From Bog-756 sp963769905 (lineage in GTDB: Bacteria > Actinomycetota > Acidimicrobiia > Acidimicrobiales > RAAP-2): 64,000 nt of DNA. The stretch's first letter is position 1. Each line of letters begins with the position of its first letter. This document shows, in pieces, positions 25,404-33,524 of the stretch. The stretch is taken from the NCBI GenBank assembly GCA_963769905.1, contig CAVYNG010000002.1, forward strand, positions 1,426,001-1,490,000, in the 5' to 3' direction. The position numbers were made by a program, and so were the translations under genes. Under the pieces are notes generated by a model. That model was not told the DNA's origin, did not search any database, and was given only the letters and a program-made list of their open reading frames with translations.

Positions 25404-25724
25404 GTGCCGGCCTCATCGGACATCCGTTCGCGATGGTCGATCAACTCGACCGACTCGTTCCTCTCGATCAACTCGCACAGCTCTTTCCTCTCGATCGGCT
25501 CGGTGGGCTCGGCGCTGTCGGTGCTCTCGATCGGGTCGTTCGGCTCGTTCCTCTCGATCGGATCGTTCGTCAGCGCCGGGGCGGTCCTGTCCTCCGGATC
25601 GGTGCTCTCGATTCTCTCCTCCGGCTCGGCCCTCGGCGTGCGGAGCGCGGGCGCAACGCCCAGGGGATCACTCGCTCGGGCCGCCGAGCCAGCCGCGGCG
25701 TCGGAAGAAGTAGAGGAGCACTAG
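25404..25724 (+). CDS. Serine-every-third-residue repeat protein
   Basis: A 106-residue protein in which serine occupies every third position from residue 9 to 75 (22 of 23 positions; Ala60 is the exception). The two residues between are mostly Leu, Ile, Val, Phe or Gly, as in SFLSIGSVGSALSVLSIGS. No signal peptide or transmembrane segment of usual kind; the C-terminal 30 residues are Ala/Glu-rich. A period-3 pattern suggests a regular solenoid-like or polyproline-II-like structure. Function unknown. It starts right after a -10 box. Its last 57 nt overlap the corA end on the other strand. Confidence 0.55.
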   Translation: MPASSDIRSRWSINSTDSFLSINSHSSFLSIGSVGSALSVLSIGSFGSFLSIGSFVSAGAVLSSGSVLSILSSGSALGVRSAGATPRGSLARAAEPAAASEEVEEH

Positions 25725-26642
25725 CGCGGAGAGCAGCTCGAGCCCGATCGCGAACAGGTAGAACGGCGCCTTCCCGGTGATGTGCATCACGAGGAACGAG
25801 AAGTTCTGCCCGAACCACCCGGTGAGGAAGGTCAACGGGAGGAAGACCGTGGCGATGATGGTGAGCTGCTTCATCACCACGTTGAGTCGGTTGGACACCG
25901 TCGAGAGGTGGGTGTCCATCACGCCACTCAACAGATCGCGGTAGCCGTCCACCAGATCGCTGATCCGGATCAGGTGGTCGTAGACGTCCCGGAGGTAGCG
26001 GAGCCCGCTCTCGTTCACCCCTGGGAGCTCGATCACCCCGGAGGTGATGCCCGCGAAGACGTCACGCTCGGGCGTGACCACCTTGCGCACGCCGATCAGA
26101 GACCGCTTCATGGTGAACAAGGTGCCGAGCTGCGCGTCGGTCGGCCGGACCAGGACGGCATCCTCCAAGTCGTCGATCTGGTTGTCGAAGCGATCGAGCA
26201 TCGGGAAGAAGCTGTCCACCAGTTCGTCGATCACCAGGTAGATCACCGCGATCTGCGGCGGCACCGTCGGGGCACCGGTGCGATGCGCGAGACGGGTGCG
26301 GACCGCCTCCATCGCCGCGCAGTCGCCGTGGTGGGCAGTGACGACGAAGTGCTCCGCGAAGAGGAAGTGCACCTCTTCGGTTCCGAAGCCCTCGCTCGCA
26401 GCACCGTGCGCCACCAGGTAGGTGAAAGTGCCGTAGTCGTCGACCTTCGGCCTTTGCCCGAAGTGCTGGATGTCCTCGAGGGCCAGCTGGTGCACGTCGA
26501 AGACGTCGGCAAGGAGCTGGAGCGTCTCGTCGTCGACGCTGTCGAGGTCGAGCCAGAAGAATTGCGCGGCATCGACGAGCTGACGGACCGACGCCACCGT
26601 CGCGGGCGTCGTGGTGCCGTTCGAAAAGATGCGGCCGTCCAC
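25668..26642 (-). CDS. corA: CorA-family divalent cation transporter
   Basis: Homopentameric magnesium or cobalt channel. A large cytoplasmic amino-terminal domain (1-265) is followed by two transmembrane helices near the C terminus. The pore signature normally GMN is GQN here (LTGWFGQNFSFL), a variant known in actinobacterial members. Helix-rich block DRFDNQIDDLEDAVL and VMKQLTIIATVFLPLTFL are typical of the stalk and first pore helix. 324 residues, GTG start. Convergent overlap with the serine-repeat gene. Confidence 0.88.
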   Translation of the reverse strand: MDGRIFSNGTTTPATVASVRQLVDAAQFFWLDLDSVDDETLQLLADVFDVHQLALEDIQHFGQRPKVDDYGTFTYLVAHGAASEGFGTEEVHFLFAEHFVVTAHHGDCAAMEAVRTRLAHRTGAPTVPPQIAVIYLVIDELVDSFFPMLDRFDNQIDDLEDAVLVRPTDAQLGTLFTMKRSLIGVRKVVTPERDVFAGITSGVIELPGVNESGLRYLRDVYDHLIRISDLVDGYRDLLSGVMDTHLSTVSNRLNVVMKQLTIIATVFLPLTFLTGWFGQNFSFLVMHITGKAPFYLFAIGLELLSALVLLYFFRRRGWLGGPSE

Positions 26643-26693
26643 GGCCTGAGAGTTTGCCCGTCGGCCGATGCGAGGATGTGGATGGCCGGGGAT

Positions 26694-27212
26694 TCAGTCG
26701 AGACGGGCGAGGCTTCTCCGGAAACGGCGGCCGTTCTCCACGTACTCGGCGGCGGACGCCTGGATGAGGAAGAGGCTCGACCGATCCGTGCGGATTGTCG
26801 CCGGAACCCCGAGAGCGAGCGAGCCGGACGGCACCACCATCTGGTTGGGGACGACCGCGTTCGCGCCGACAGTGGCGCCGCGCCCGATGACCGCGTGGTG
26901 GAGGACCACCGACCCGGAGCCCACCAGGCAGTCGTTCTCGAGCGTGCACCCTTCGAGGTGGGCGAGGTGCCCGATCACGCAGCCGTCCCCGACCTGGGTG
27001 GGAAAGCCCGGCCCGGCGTGGACCACCGACCCGTCCTGGATGGAGCTCCGCGCGCCGATGACGATGGTCCCGTAGTCGCCGCGCAGGACGGCGCTCGGCC
27101 AGACGGTCGATTCCGCGCCGAGGGTGACGTCGCCGATGACCACCGCCTCGGGGTGGACGTAGGCGTCGGGATGCACGGTGGGCTCGAGATCGTCGAGCCG
27201 GTAGATGGCCAT
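26694..27212 (-). CDS. Gamma-class carbonic anhydrase-like protein
   Basis: Left-handed beta-helix protein of 172 residues built from hexapeptide repeats such as VVIGDVTLGAES and IGRGATVGANAVV. The three zinc histidines of gamma-carbonic anhydrases fit QDGSVVHAGPG and GHLAHLEGC. It probably interconverts CO2 and bicarbonate, although many such proteins have not been shown active. ATG start; the amidohydrolase gene diverges from it. Confidence 0.82.
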   Translation of the reverse strand: MAIYRLDDLEPTVHPDAYVHPEAVVIGDVTLGAESTVWPSAVLRGDYGTIVIGARSSIQDGSVVHAGPGFPTQVGDGCVIGHLAHLEGCTLENDCLVGSGSVVLHHAVIGRGATVGANAVVPNQMVVPSGSLALGVPATIRTDRSSLFLIQASAAEYVENGRRFRRSLARLD

Positions 27213-27296
27213 GGCGTGACCCTAGGCAGCGCAGTGGTCGGTGGGCGAGCCCGGCGCGTCTCGCCCGGTCGCTCGGGCCGGTTTCCGAGGCGCCCC

Positions 27297-27302
27297 TAAG
27301 AT
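27297..27302 (+). promoter_or_regulatory. -10 box TAAGAT before amidohydrolase gene
   Basis: TAAGAT precedes a leader of about 33 nt that contains GCGAGGAGCTCC as a ribosome binding site before the ATG. Confidence 0.5.
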
Positions 27303-27341
27303 GGGCCCTCCGACCGAAGGGACCGAGCGAGGAGCTCCACC

Positions 27342-28532
27342 ATGGGCGAACCGGCAGTGGGCGACCATCCGGTGTTCGACGCGGACAACCACTACTACGA
27401 GGCCGAGGACGCCTTCACTCGGCATCTCGATCCGAAGCTCGGGCCGCGGGTCGTCCAGTGGTGCGAGATCGACGGGCGTCGCTACCACATGCTCGGCGGG
27501 CGGGTGAGCCATGCGGTCACCAACCCGACATTCGACCCGGTCGCGCTGCCGGGCGCACTGCACGACTACTTCCGAGGCAATCCCGAACAGCGCGGGCCCC
27601 GCGAATTCCTCTCGCGTCGCGAGCCGATCCGGGCCGCCTACCGGCTGCCCGACGCGCGGCTCACCACCCTCGACGCACAGGGGCTCGAGGGCTGCCTCCT
27701 CTTCCCCACCCTCGGGATGATCTACGAAGAGCCCCTCTCGGACGACCCGTGGGCGGTCTGCCAGCTCTTCGGCGCATTCAACCGTTGGCTAGTGGAGGAT
27801 TGGACGTTCAACGTCGCGGACCGGATCTATGCGGCCCCCTACCTCACCCTTGCCGACCCCGGGTGGGCCGCCGACGAACTGGCCTGGGCGCTCGACCAGG
27901 GCGCGCGGGTGGTGGTCATGCGACCCGCTGCTCCCTGTACCGCGGAGGGTCGGCGGAACCCGTTCGATCCGCTCTTCGACCGGTTCTGGTCGCTCGCCAA
28001 CGATGCCGGCATCACCGTCGTCGTCCATGCCGGTGATAGCGGCGTCTCGTCGAACGGCTACGCAATCGACGGTTTCGCCGCGACGTTCTCGGGCGGTTGG
28101 AAGCCGTCGATCAAGGGTTTCGCCATCGAGCAGGCCATCCGCGACTACCTCCTCACGCTGATCTTCGAGAACCACTTCCAGCGTTTCCCCAACCTGCGCA
28201 TCGCGTCGGTGGAGAACGGGGCTCAGTACCTGCCCGAACTCTTCAAGAAGGTCCGCTCGACCGCCAACAAGATGCCCGGGTACTGGAGGGAGGACCCGAT
28301 CGAGATCTTCCGCCAGCACGTCTGGATCAACCCGTTCTGGGAGGACGACGTGTACGAGGTGGTCGAGTGCATGGGCCCCTCCCGCGTGATCTTCGGCTCT
28401 GACTGGCCCCATATCGAGGCGCTGCCGGAGCCGCTCGACTACCTGCGTGAGCTGAAACAGCTCGACGCCGCCGATCGCCGCCTCGTCCTCAACGACAACG
28501 TCAGGGAGTTGACCACCCTCCGTCCGACTTGA
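27342..28532 (+). CDS. Amidohydrolase-family (ACMSD-like) metalloenzyme
   Basis: TIM-barrel hydrolase or decarboxylase; substrate unknown. The amino-terminal metal motif is FDADNHYYEAEDAF. Further metal-side blocks are ITVVVHAGDSG (His), LIFENHFQRFPNLRIASVEN, and the C-terminal FGSDWPHIE with the conserved Asp and His. These are the landmarks of the amidohydrolase-2 group common in actinobacteria and often linked to aromatic or steroid breakdown. 396 residues, complete. Confidence 0.85.
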   Translation: MGEPAVGDHPVFDADNHYYEAEDAFTRHLDPKLGPRVVQWCEIDGRRYHMLGGRVSHAVTNPTFDPVALPGALHDYFRGNPEQRGPREFLSRREPIRAAYRLPDARLTTLDAQGLEGCLLFPTLGMIYEEPLSDDPWAVCQLFGAFNRWLVEDWTFNVADRIYAAPYLTLADPGWAADELAWALDQGARVVVMRPAAPCTAEGRRNPFDPLFDRFWSLANDAGITVVVHAGDSGVSSNGYAIDGFAATFSGGWKPSIKGFAIEQAIRDYLLTLIFENHFQRFPNLRIASVENGAQYLPELFKKVRSTANKMPGYWREDPIEIFRQHVWINPFWEDDVYEVVECMGPSRVIFGSDWPHIEALPEPLDYLRELKQLDAADRRLVLNDNVRELTTLRPT

Positions 28533-28535
28533 GCG

Positions 28536-28706
28536 TCAGTGCTGGCCGCGCCCGCGCGACCGCCGAGCACCCTTCCCGTGATGGGTCGCGTGGTGGTCGG
28601 CGCTCTGGTGCGCATGCTCGCGCTGGTAGTTCCGGCGGCTCCGCCCGACGAACCCGCCTGCGACGATCACCACCAGTCCGATCGCCATCAGGAACCAGAT
28701 CAGCAT
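28536..28706 (-). CDS. Short membrane protein with His-rich tail
   Basis: A 56-residue protein: one transmembrane helix (MLIWFLMAIGLVVIVAGGF) followed by a basic, histidine-rich tail (EHAHQSADHHATHHGKG, then RRSRGRG). The histidine cluster could bind metal ions or be a charge anchor. GGAG lies about 10 nt upstream of the ATG, and a TAGTCT -10 candidate lies further up. No family recognised; too short for most gene finders. Confidence 0.55.
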   Translation of the reverse strand: MLIWFLMAIGLVVIVAGGFVGRSRRNYQREHAHQSADHHATHHGKGARRSRGRGQH

Positions 28707-28815
28707 GGTGGTCGCTCCATTCCGTGTCCCTCCCGCCGCACCGCCCGCGACGAGCAGCAGACTAGGCGGACCGATCCGAGTGCGCCATCTTCGTCGCCGG
28801 TCCGCGGCAGATCAC

Positions 28816-29154
28816 TCACGCCGGCGACTGGGTGCTCCAGTAGCTGGCGAGGACCTTTGCCTTGGCGGTCTCGAACTCGGCGTCGCTCAGCGCGCCGGCT
28901 TGCCAGAGGCAGGCAAGACGGATCAGCTCCTCGGAGACCCGGGCCCTCCTCCGCGTCTCGGTCGGGCGCGCCGCGGGCGCTTCGGCGGCGCGGGAGGTCG
29001 GTTCGGGCGCCGAGGATCGGCGCTCGTTGAGGGTCGGACGGTGCTTCGCCACCCTGCGTTCGGGCACGATCCTTTTATCGGAGGTCTGGAGGGCCGACTT
29101 GAGGTCACCCGGGGTGGGTGCGACGGCCGGAAGCAGAGGTCGGCCGGATACCAT
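28816..29154 (-). CDS. SHOCT-like short C-terminal domain protein
   Basis: A 112-residue protein with a disordered basic first half and a C-terminal SHOCT-type module: VSEELIRLACLWQAGALSDAEFETAKAKVL, in which the ...G-[AS]-L-[ST]-x-x-E-F-x-x-x-K-x-K-[LV]-L pattern is clear. The module is thought to mediate oligomerisation or membrane association. The start is uncertain; a later GTG would keep the domain. It diverges from panD. Confidence 0.6.
   Translation of the reverse strand: MVSGRPLLPAVAPTPGDLKSALQTSDKRIVPERRVAKHRPTLNERRSSAPEPTSRAAEAPAARPTETRRRARVSEELIRLACLWQAGALSDAEFETAKAKVLASYWSTQSPA
29149..29154 (+). promoter_or_regulatory. -10 box TACCAT before panD
   Basis: TACCAT with a leader of about 45 nt containing GGAGGTGGAGGAACC. 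It overlaps the start codon of the divergent SHOCT-like gene. Confidence 0.4.
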
Positions 29155-29204
29155 GGCTGTTCGACCGCGCGCCCGCGGACCGCACTCTCGGAGGTGGAGG
29201 AACC

Positions 29205-29558
29205 ATGCGCCGCCGGATGCTCAAGTCCAAGATCCACCGGGCCACCGTGACCGCGGCCGACCTCAACTATGTGGGTTCGATCAGCATCGGGCCGGATCTT
29301 CTGGAGGCCGCCGACATCCTCGAGCACGAGCAGGTGACGGTGCTCGACGTCGACAACGGGGCCCGGTTCGAGACCTACGCGATCCGCGGTGAACCCGGCG
29401 AGATCTGCCTCAACGGCGCCGCGGCACGTCTGGCCCACGTCGGCGACACCGTCATCCTCCTCACCTATGCCGACTACGACGAGGACGAGGTGAGAGGGCA
29501 CACCCCACAAGTGGTGCTCGTCGACGCGAAGAACCAGGCGGCTTCCGCTCTCTCCTGA
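29205..29558 (+). CDS. panD: Aspartate 1-decarboxylase
   Basis: Makes beta-alanine from aspartate for pantothenate and coenzyme A. The proenzyme self-cleaves between Gly24 and Ser25 (YVGSISIG) to create the pyruvoyl group. Lys9 and His11 in MLKSKIHRATVTAADLNY are the conserved substrate-side residues; CLNGAAARLAHVGD and VLLTYADY complete the family. 117 residues. The ATG with a strong GGAGG upstream is chosen; 29 extra codons in the open frame do not match the family. Confidence 0.95.
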   Translation: MRRRMLKSKIHRATVTAADLNYVGSISIGPDLLEAADILEHEQVTVLDVDNGARFETYAIRGEPGEICLNGAAARLAHVGDTVILLTYADYDEDEVRGHTPQVVLVDAKNQAASALS

Positions 29559-29588
29559 CCCGATTCGCTCGGGGTGCTCCGGGTTCGG

Positions 29589-30299
29589 TCACGCCGGTTC
29601 GGGCCCGTCCACGCGGCTGGTGTCCCTCCGGTCCATCACCTCGAGGATGCGCAGGTGGACCTGGACCAGCCCCTCCTCGCACGAGGCGATGTCACGGGCC
29701 AACTCCTCGAGCTCGTGCAGCCCTCCTGGGAACAGGTCCTCACGCGCGCCCCGCTTTGCCTTCTGGCTCATCATGTCCCACGCCGCCGGACCGCCGCGTT
29801 CGGACGTCAGCGACCAGGCGCTGTGGATCGCCTCGTTGCGACGGCGCCGATAGGCGTTCGCGCTGCGCCGCCAGCTGCGGAAGAACCCGAGCTCCTCGGC
29901 GGTCGCCTCGCCGTAGGCGGCGAGCAGCGCCTCGGTCGTCTCCCAGACGTTCTCGACCCGTTGGCCGGCGACCACCGCCCGGGCCAGCGACTCGTCGGGG
30001 CTTCCGACGAGTCCCATGAGCATGAACCCGGACCCGATCTCGATGAGGGACCAGTTGGCCGCGACGCGGCCGATCGCTCGGTGCAGCTCGTCCTGGTCCG
30101 CGCGGGCTCGACGCTCGGCAGCGTCGCTACGCGCCTTCCCGGAGAAGCGCAGGAACCGGTTGCCACCACCGAAGGGGATCCTCCCTCTGAATTGCCGCTT
30201 CTTCGTCTGGTGGCGTTCGCGGCCCGGAGTGGTCGTGCCAACGTCGTCATCAAGCCGGTGTCGTTCCGGTGTCGCAGGCGACACAGAAGGTTCGAGCAC
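29589..30299 (-). CDS. HEPN-like helical protein (RNxxxH motif), paralogue A
   Basis: No exact family recognised. The core (about residues 70-210) is all-helical, beginning IGRVAANWSLIEIG and containing RRRRNEAIHSAWSL. Arg-Asn-Glu-Ala-Ile-His fits the Rx4-6H motif of HEPN ribonucleases. A second protein in this window (minus strand, 42.2-42.7 kb) shares the same two blocks, so they are paralogues. The N terminus is basic and disordered. The GTG at 30299 follows a TAGCGT box by 7 nt; an upstream GTG at 30308 lies inside that box and cannot be the start. It converges with panD. Confidence 0.6.
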   Translation of the reverse strand: MLEPSVSPATPERHRLDDDVGTTTPGRERHQTKKRQFRGRIPFGGGNRFLRFSGKARSDAAERRARADQDELHRAIGRVAANWSLIEIGSGFMLMGLVGSPDESLARAVVAGQRVENVWETTEALLAAYGEATAEELGFFRSWRRSANAYRRRRNEAIHSAWSLTSERGGPAAWDMMSQKAKRGAREDLFPGGLHELEELARDIASCEEGLVQVHLRILEVMDRRDTSRVDGPEPA

Positions 30300-30306
30300 G
30301 GCTGCC

Positions 30307-30312
30307 ACGCTA
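30307..30312 (-). promoter_or_regulatory. -10 box TAGCGT (leaderless)
   Basis: On the minus strand TAGCGT, 7 nt, GTG. It decides between two GTG codons nine bases apart. Confidence 0.45.
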
Positions 30313-30379
30313 ACCGCGACGCACCGCTGCCATCATTTGCTCAGGGCACCATCGCGTGGCATCCGCCTCGGCCGGGGCG

Positions 30380-31201
30380 CTATTCGCCGGTACGTATTCG
30401 GCGTCCGAGCCGGACCAGCGCTGCCTCGAGCTCCGACTCGCGAGTGCGTCGTTGAAGATCTGCCTGTGCCAGCTGCTCGGCGGTCGGCGGAAGCCTCCCG
30501 GTCGGTAGGAGACGCTGGGCCTCGATGGCAAAGAGGAGCCCTCGGAGTTCCTCGGCGGTGTCGTGGCTCGCGGTTCGACCCTCCTGATCGGGCGCCGAAG
30601 TGCTCACCCGGTCGAGCATGGCGGCGGCCTCTCCGACCCTGAGCCGGATCGACTCGTGGGTGGCCGCGTCCGCGTCCGCCGGTTCTGCTCTCAACAGATC
30701 GCGGGCGGCCACCGCGCCGTCGAGTGCAGTGCGTGCCGTCGGCACCCAGGCACGGTTGGCACGCCGCCGGCGGCTACTTGCAACGAGTAGTCCGATGAGC
30801 AGTGCCAGCAGTGCCGCCGCGGCGATGCCCACGACGATCCAGATCCAGGTGTCGGAGGTCGAGGACTTCGTCGTCGGAACCGTGGTCGTCGTGCTGGTGG
30901 AGGTGGAGGCCGGGACCGTCGTGGTCGGCCGCGACGTCCGAGTCGTCGGCGGGCTCGTGGAGCTCGTCGTGGTCGTGGGCAGGCTGGTCGTGGTCGTGGT
31001 CGTGGTCGTGGTGGTGGTCGTTGCGGGCACGCTCGTGCTCGTCGACGGGTCCGGTGGTGCCGCCGTCGCCGTCGACGGCCCCAAGACAAAAACGCAGACC
31101 GCGAGCAGCGGGAGGGCGAAGAGAGCCTCAAGTCGGTGCGGTCGACGCCGGGGTGCTCGGGGGCACGGCGGCCGCGTTCCCGGCTTGGACGCACAGGTCA
31201 T
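30380..31201 (-). CDS. Membrane protein with Thr-rich stalk
   Basis: 273 residues. An N-terminal signal-like segment (LEALFALPLLAVCVFVLG) is followed by an external threonine/serine-rich stalk (about residues 55-110) with pure Thr runs. A second membrane helix (WIWIVVGIAAAALLALLIGL) and a cytoplasmic helical domain (TARTALDGAVAARDLLRAEP, SELEAALVRLGRRIR) follow. The layout fits a cell-surface protein with an intracellular coiled domain; no function known. The stalk is encoded by a near-perfect triplet repeat. ATG at 31201 with GGAG upstream lies downstream of a TAGCAT promoter box, so the longer frame is not used. Confidence 0.6.
   Translation of the reverse strand: MTCASKPGTRPPCPRAPRRRPHRLEALFALPLLAVCVFVLGPSTATAAPPDPSTSTSVPATTTTTTTTTTTTSLPTTTTSSTSPPTTRTSRPTTTVPASTSTSTTTTVPTTKSSTSDTWIWIVVGIAAAALLALLIGLLVASSRRRRANRAWVPTARTALDGAVAARDLLRAEPADADAATHESIRLRVGEAAAMLDRVSTSAPDQEGRTASHDTAEELRGLLFAIEAQRLLPTGRLPPTAEQLAQADLQRRTRESELEAALVRLGRRIRTGE
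30958..31025 (+). repeat. Simple GTGGTC/GTC triplet repeat coding Thr-rich stalk
   Basis: Low-complexity run of GTGGTC and GTC triplets read on the plus strand; on the minus strand it encodes the threonine/serine stalk. Such runs are prone to slippage, so stalk length may vary between strains. Confidence 0.7.
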
Positions 31202-31241
31202 CGTGGCTCCGCGCCTTTCCGAGCGGGGGTGCTCGGCGGCC

Positions 31242-31247
31242 ATGCTA
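31242..31247 (-). promoter_or_regulatory. -10 box TAGCAT before Thr-stalk gene
   Basis: TAGCAT on the minus strand overlaps an in-frame ATG at 31243, which rules that codon out. It gives a short leader of about 30 nt to the ATG at 31201. Confidence 0.45.
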
Positions 31248-31296
31248 ACGGCAGCGGCTCGTGCGACCCGGGCTCTGCACGGCCGGCTCGAATGCG

Positions 31297-31326
31297 AAAG
31301 GGTGGGACCCTTCGGTCCCACCCTTT
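31297..31326. terminator. Perfect 13-bp hairpin with 4-nt loop
   Basis: AAAGGGTGGGACC, loop CTTC, GGTCCCACCCTTT. The stem is fully paired and ends in AAA/TTT on both strands, so it could stop transcription either way, though no long U tract follows. It lies upstream of the Thr-stalk gene and of the next plus-strand gene. Confidence 0.65.
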
Positions 31327-31563
31327 CTCGTAACCCCCCCGGGTGCAGCGTCGGGCCGAGAGCCGGGCGGCGGAAACCGACTCGACCGGCCCATGTGCGG
31401 CAGAAGAGTTATCGGCACCTCGGACCGGATGCTTGACCCCGTAGGGTGTCCGCGATCACCTCTGACGCACCCCAGCAGGCATACTGGACGGCCGGTAGGC
31501 AACTCCCCCACTCACGGGGCGGGCAGGCGGTGTCTTCGAGGTCAGAACGGAGGGGCAGCACCA

Positions 31564-31911
31564 ATGCCACAGTCATTCGACGATCTACTCTCCCAAGTGC
31601 GCGCGCTCGGGGCCGATCTGCCGGAGTTCGAAGATCTCTGCGATCGCCTGGGGCGGGCCCACTCGGACGCCACGGGTGACGCCTTCTTCACCGGCTCGGA
31701 GGCGGCGCTCGGCCATCTGATCCTCGGAGTGCGTTACGACGGAGGTGACGTCGACGACGTCGATTGGTACGGAGCCCGGCGGCTCGGCCAACTTCCTTGG
31801 GGCTTCCACCGACATGACCGTCGCGATGTCTTCGAGTGGATGGCGGAGCGTACCGGGGCTACACCCGATGACGAGGCCTACCCAGTCGAGGCCGAGGCGC
31901 ACGGGGCCTGA
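31564..31911 (+). CDS. Acidic hypothetical protein
   Basis: 115 residues, acidic, cytoplasmic. Starts MPQSFDDLLSQVRALGADLP and has a central FFTGSEAALGHLILGVRYDG and a WGFHRHDRRDVFEWM segment. No family recognised. ATG with GGAGGGGCAGC about 8 nt upstream; the frame is open upstream through the hairpin, which is not coding. A CATACT box near 31479 could be its promoter. Confidence 0.55.
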   Translation: MPQSFDDLLSQVRALGADLPEFEDLCDRLGRAHSDATGDAFFTGSEAALGHLILGVRYDGGDVDDVDWYGARRLGQLPWGFHRHDRRDVFEWMAERTGATPDDEAYPVEAEAHGA

Positions 31912-31941
31912 TCGTCCGACTACCGCTCGGGGGGCTCGCTC

Positions 31942-33396
31942 TCAGCTCGACCGGAGGGGATCGGCGGGTTCGCCCGGCGCCGAGGCGCGCCCCCGTAGCC
32001 GTTGCAGGCCGTCGTATGCCGCGTATTTGTACGCATCGGCCCTCGTCGGGAAGTTGAAGGTGGTGTCGATGAACTCGTCGATGATGCCACCCTTGTGGAG
32101 CACGGCCTGGGCAACGTGGATGAGCTCGGTCGCCTCCTCTCCGAGGATGTGCGCGCCCAGGAGTCGTTGATCCGAGGTGCGGAAGACGAGCTTCACGAGG
32201 CCCTCGGCCGATCCGGCGATCCGAGCTCTCGCATTGTCCTCGAAGAACGCTCGGCCGGTCTCGATGTCGTCGCCGGTGGCCCGGGCGTCTTCCTCGGTCA
32301 AACCGACCATCGCGACCTCGGGCAGGGTGTAGATCCCGGTCGGCACCACGGGGTCGAGCGACTCCTTGAACGGGATGTCGAACGCGCGGCACATCGCGAC
32401 CCGCGCTTGCTCCATGGCCACCGAGGCGAGGCCCGGCGGCCCGGTGATGTCGCCGGCGGCATAGATGCCCGGTGCGGTGGTCTGGAAGTTCCGGTCGACC
32501 TGGACGCGGCCCCGTTTGTCGAATTCGACACCGGCCTCGGACAGCCCCAGTCCCTCGACGTTGCCCGCGCGACCGACCGCGTGGAGCACGAGCTCGGGAC
32601 GGAGCGTCTCCCCGTCCACGCGCGCGATCAGACCCTCTGCGTCGCGGTCCACCGATTCGACCTGGGCGCCGAGGATCAGACGGGTCCCCACTCTTTGCAG
32701 ACTCTGGGCAAGCTCCGCCGACAGCTCGGAGTCGAGGAGGGGCAGCAGTCGCGATCCGCGGTCGACGAGGGTCACCTTGACCCCGAGGTGGGCGAAGATC
32801 GAGGCGTACTCGCACCCGACCGGGCCGCCTCCCACCACCATCAGAGTCTCGGGCAGTCGGCCGATGGACACGAGCGTCTCGGAGTCGTGCACGTCGGCGG
32901 CGTCGAAGTGGATGTGCGGTGGGTGATGCGGTCGAGATCCGGTCGCGACCAGGATCACCCGGGCCTTCAAGACTCGCTCGCTCCCGTCCTCGGTTCGGAT
33001 GACCACTGTGCGGGAGGGGCCCAGCCTGGCATCGCCCGCGACCACCTCGACGTCGTGGCGCTTCAAATTCTCTCCGACCGCAGTGGTCATGGTCGTGACG
33101 ACGTCGTCGATGCGGGCACGCAGGCGATTCATCACGAGATCGGGGGCGAGACTGATGCCCACCCCGTAGACGTCGCGCCGTGACCAACCGGTCAGATAGA
33201 CCGCCGTGTCCCTCAGGGCCTTCACCGGCACACCCGATGCCGCGATCGCGGCCCCTCCCGGCTGGGAGCCGCGTTCGACGACCGCGACGCGGTAGCCGAA
33301 GTAAGCGGCCTGAGTGGCTCCCTTCTCCCCCGCAGGACCTGATCCCAAGACGACCAGGTCGAATTCCTCCGGCATGGAGGACCCCCCGCTCGACAT
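31942..33396 (-). CDS. SthA-like NAD(P) transhydrogenase / FAD pyridine nucleotide oxidoreductase
   Basis: FAD-dependent two-dinucleotide-binding flavoprotein of 484 residues. FAD site FDLVVLGSGPAGEKGATQAA, NAD site LMVVGGGPVGCEYASIFAHLG, second FAD block GIYAAGDITGPPGLASVAMEQ, and a C-terminal dimerisation domain (LGAHILGEEATELIH). The active-site redox cysteines of lipoamide dehydrogenases are absent: the region reads GGAAIAASGVPVKAL. Loss of that disulfide is typical of soluble transhydrogenase SthA, which balances NADH and NADPH. The start may instead be the internal ATG seven codons in (MPEEFDLV). Confidence 0.85.
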   Translation of the reverse strand: MSSGGSSMPEEFDLVVLGSGPAGEKGATQAAYFGYRVAVVERGSQPGGAAIAASGVPVKALRDTAVYLTGWSRRDVYGVGISLAPDLVMNRLRARIDDVVTTMTTAVGENLKRHDVEVVAGDARLGPSRTVVIRTEDGSERVLKARVILVATGSRPHHPPHIHFDAADVHDSETLVSIGRLPETLMVVGGGPVGCEYASIFAHLGVKVTLVDRGSRLLPLLDSELSAELAQSLQRVGTRLILGAQVESVDRDAEGLIARVDGETLRPELVLHAVGRAGNVEGLGLSEAGVEFDKRGRVQVDRNFQTTAPGIYAAGDITGPPGLASVAMEQARVAMCRAFDIPFKESLDPVVPTGIYTLPEVAMVGLTEEDARATGDDIETGRAFFEDNARARIAGSAEGLVKLVFRTSDQRLLGAHILGEEATELIHVAQAVLHKGGIIDEFIDTTFNFPTRADAYKYAAYDGLQRLRGRASAPGEPADPLRSS

Positions 33397-33524
33397 GCCT
33401 GGGACGCTACAAGGTCCGGCCCGGGCGTGGCTTCCCCACCCGGGCCACTCCGCCCGCCCCCTTTCTTCCGGCGAATGGCCCCTCGGTGCTCAAGTTCACC
33501 CCCTACCAGTGACGATGCCGAGGA

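Noticed and set aside
30958..31025. Repeats that might be a CRISPR array
   Set aside because: Continuous triplet repeat with no spacers; it encodes a threonine-rich stalk.
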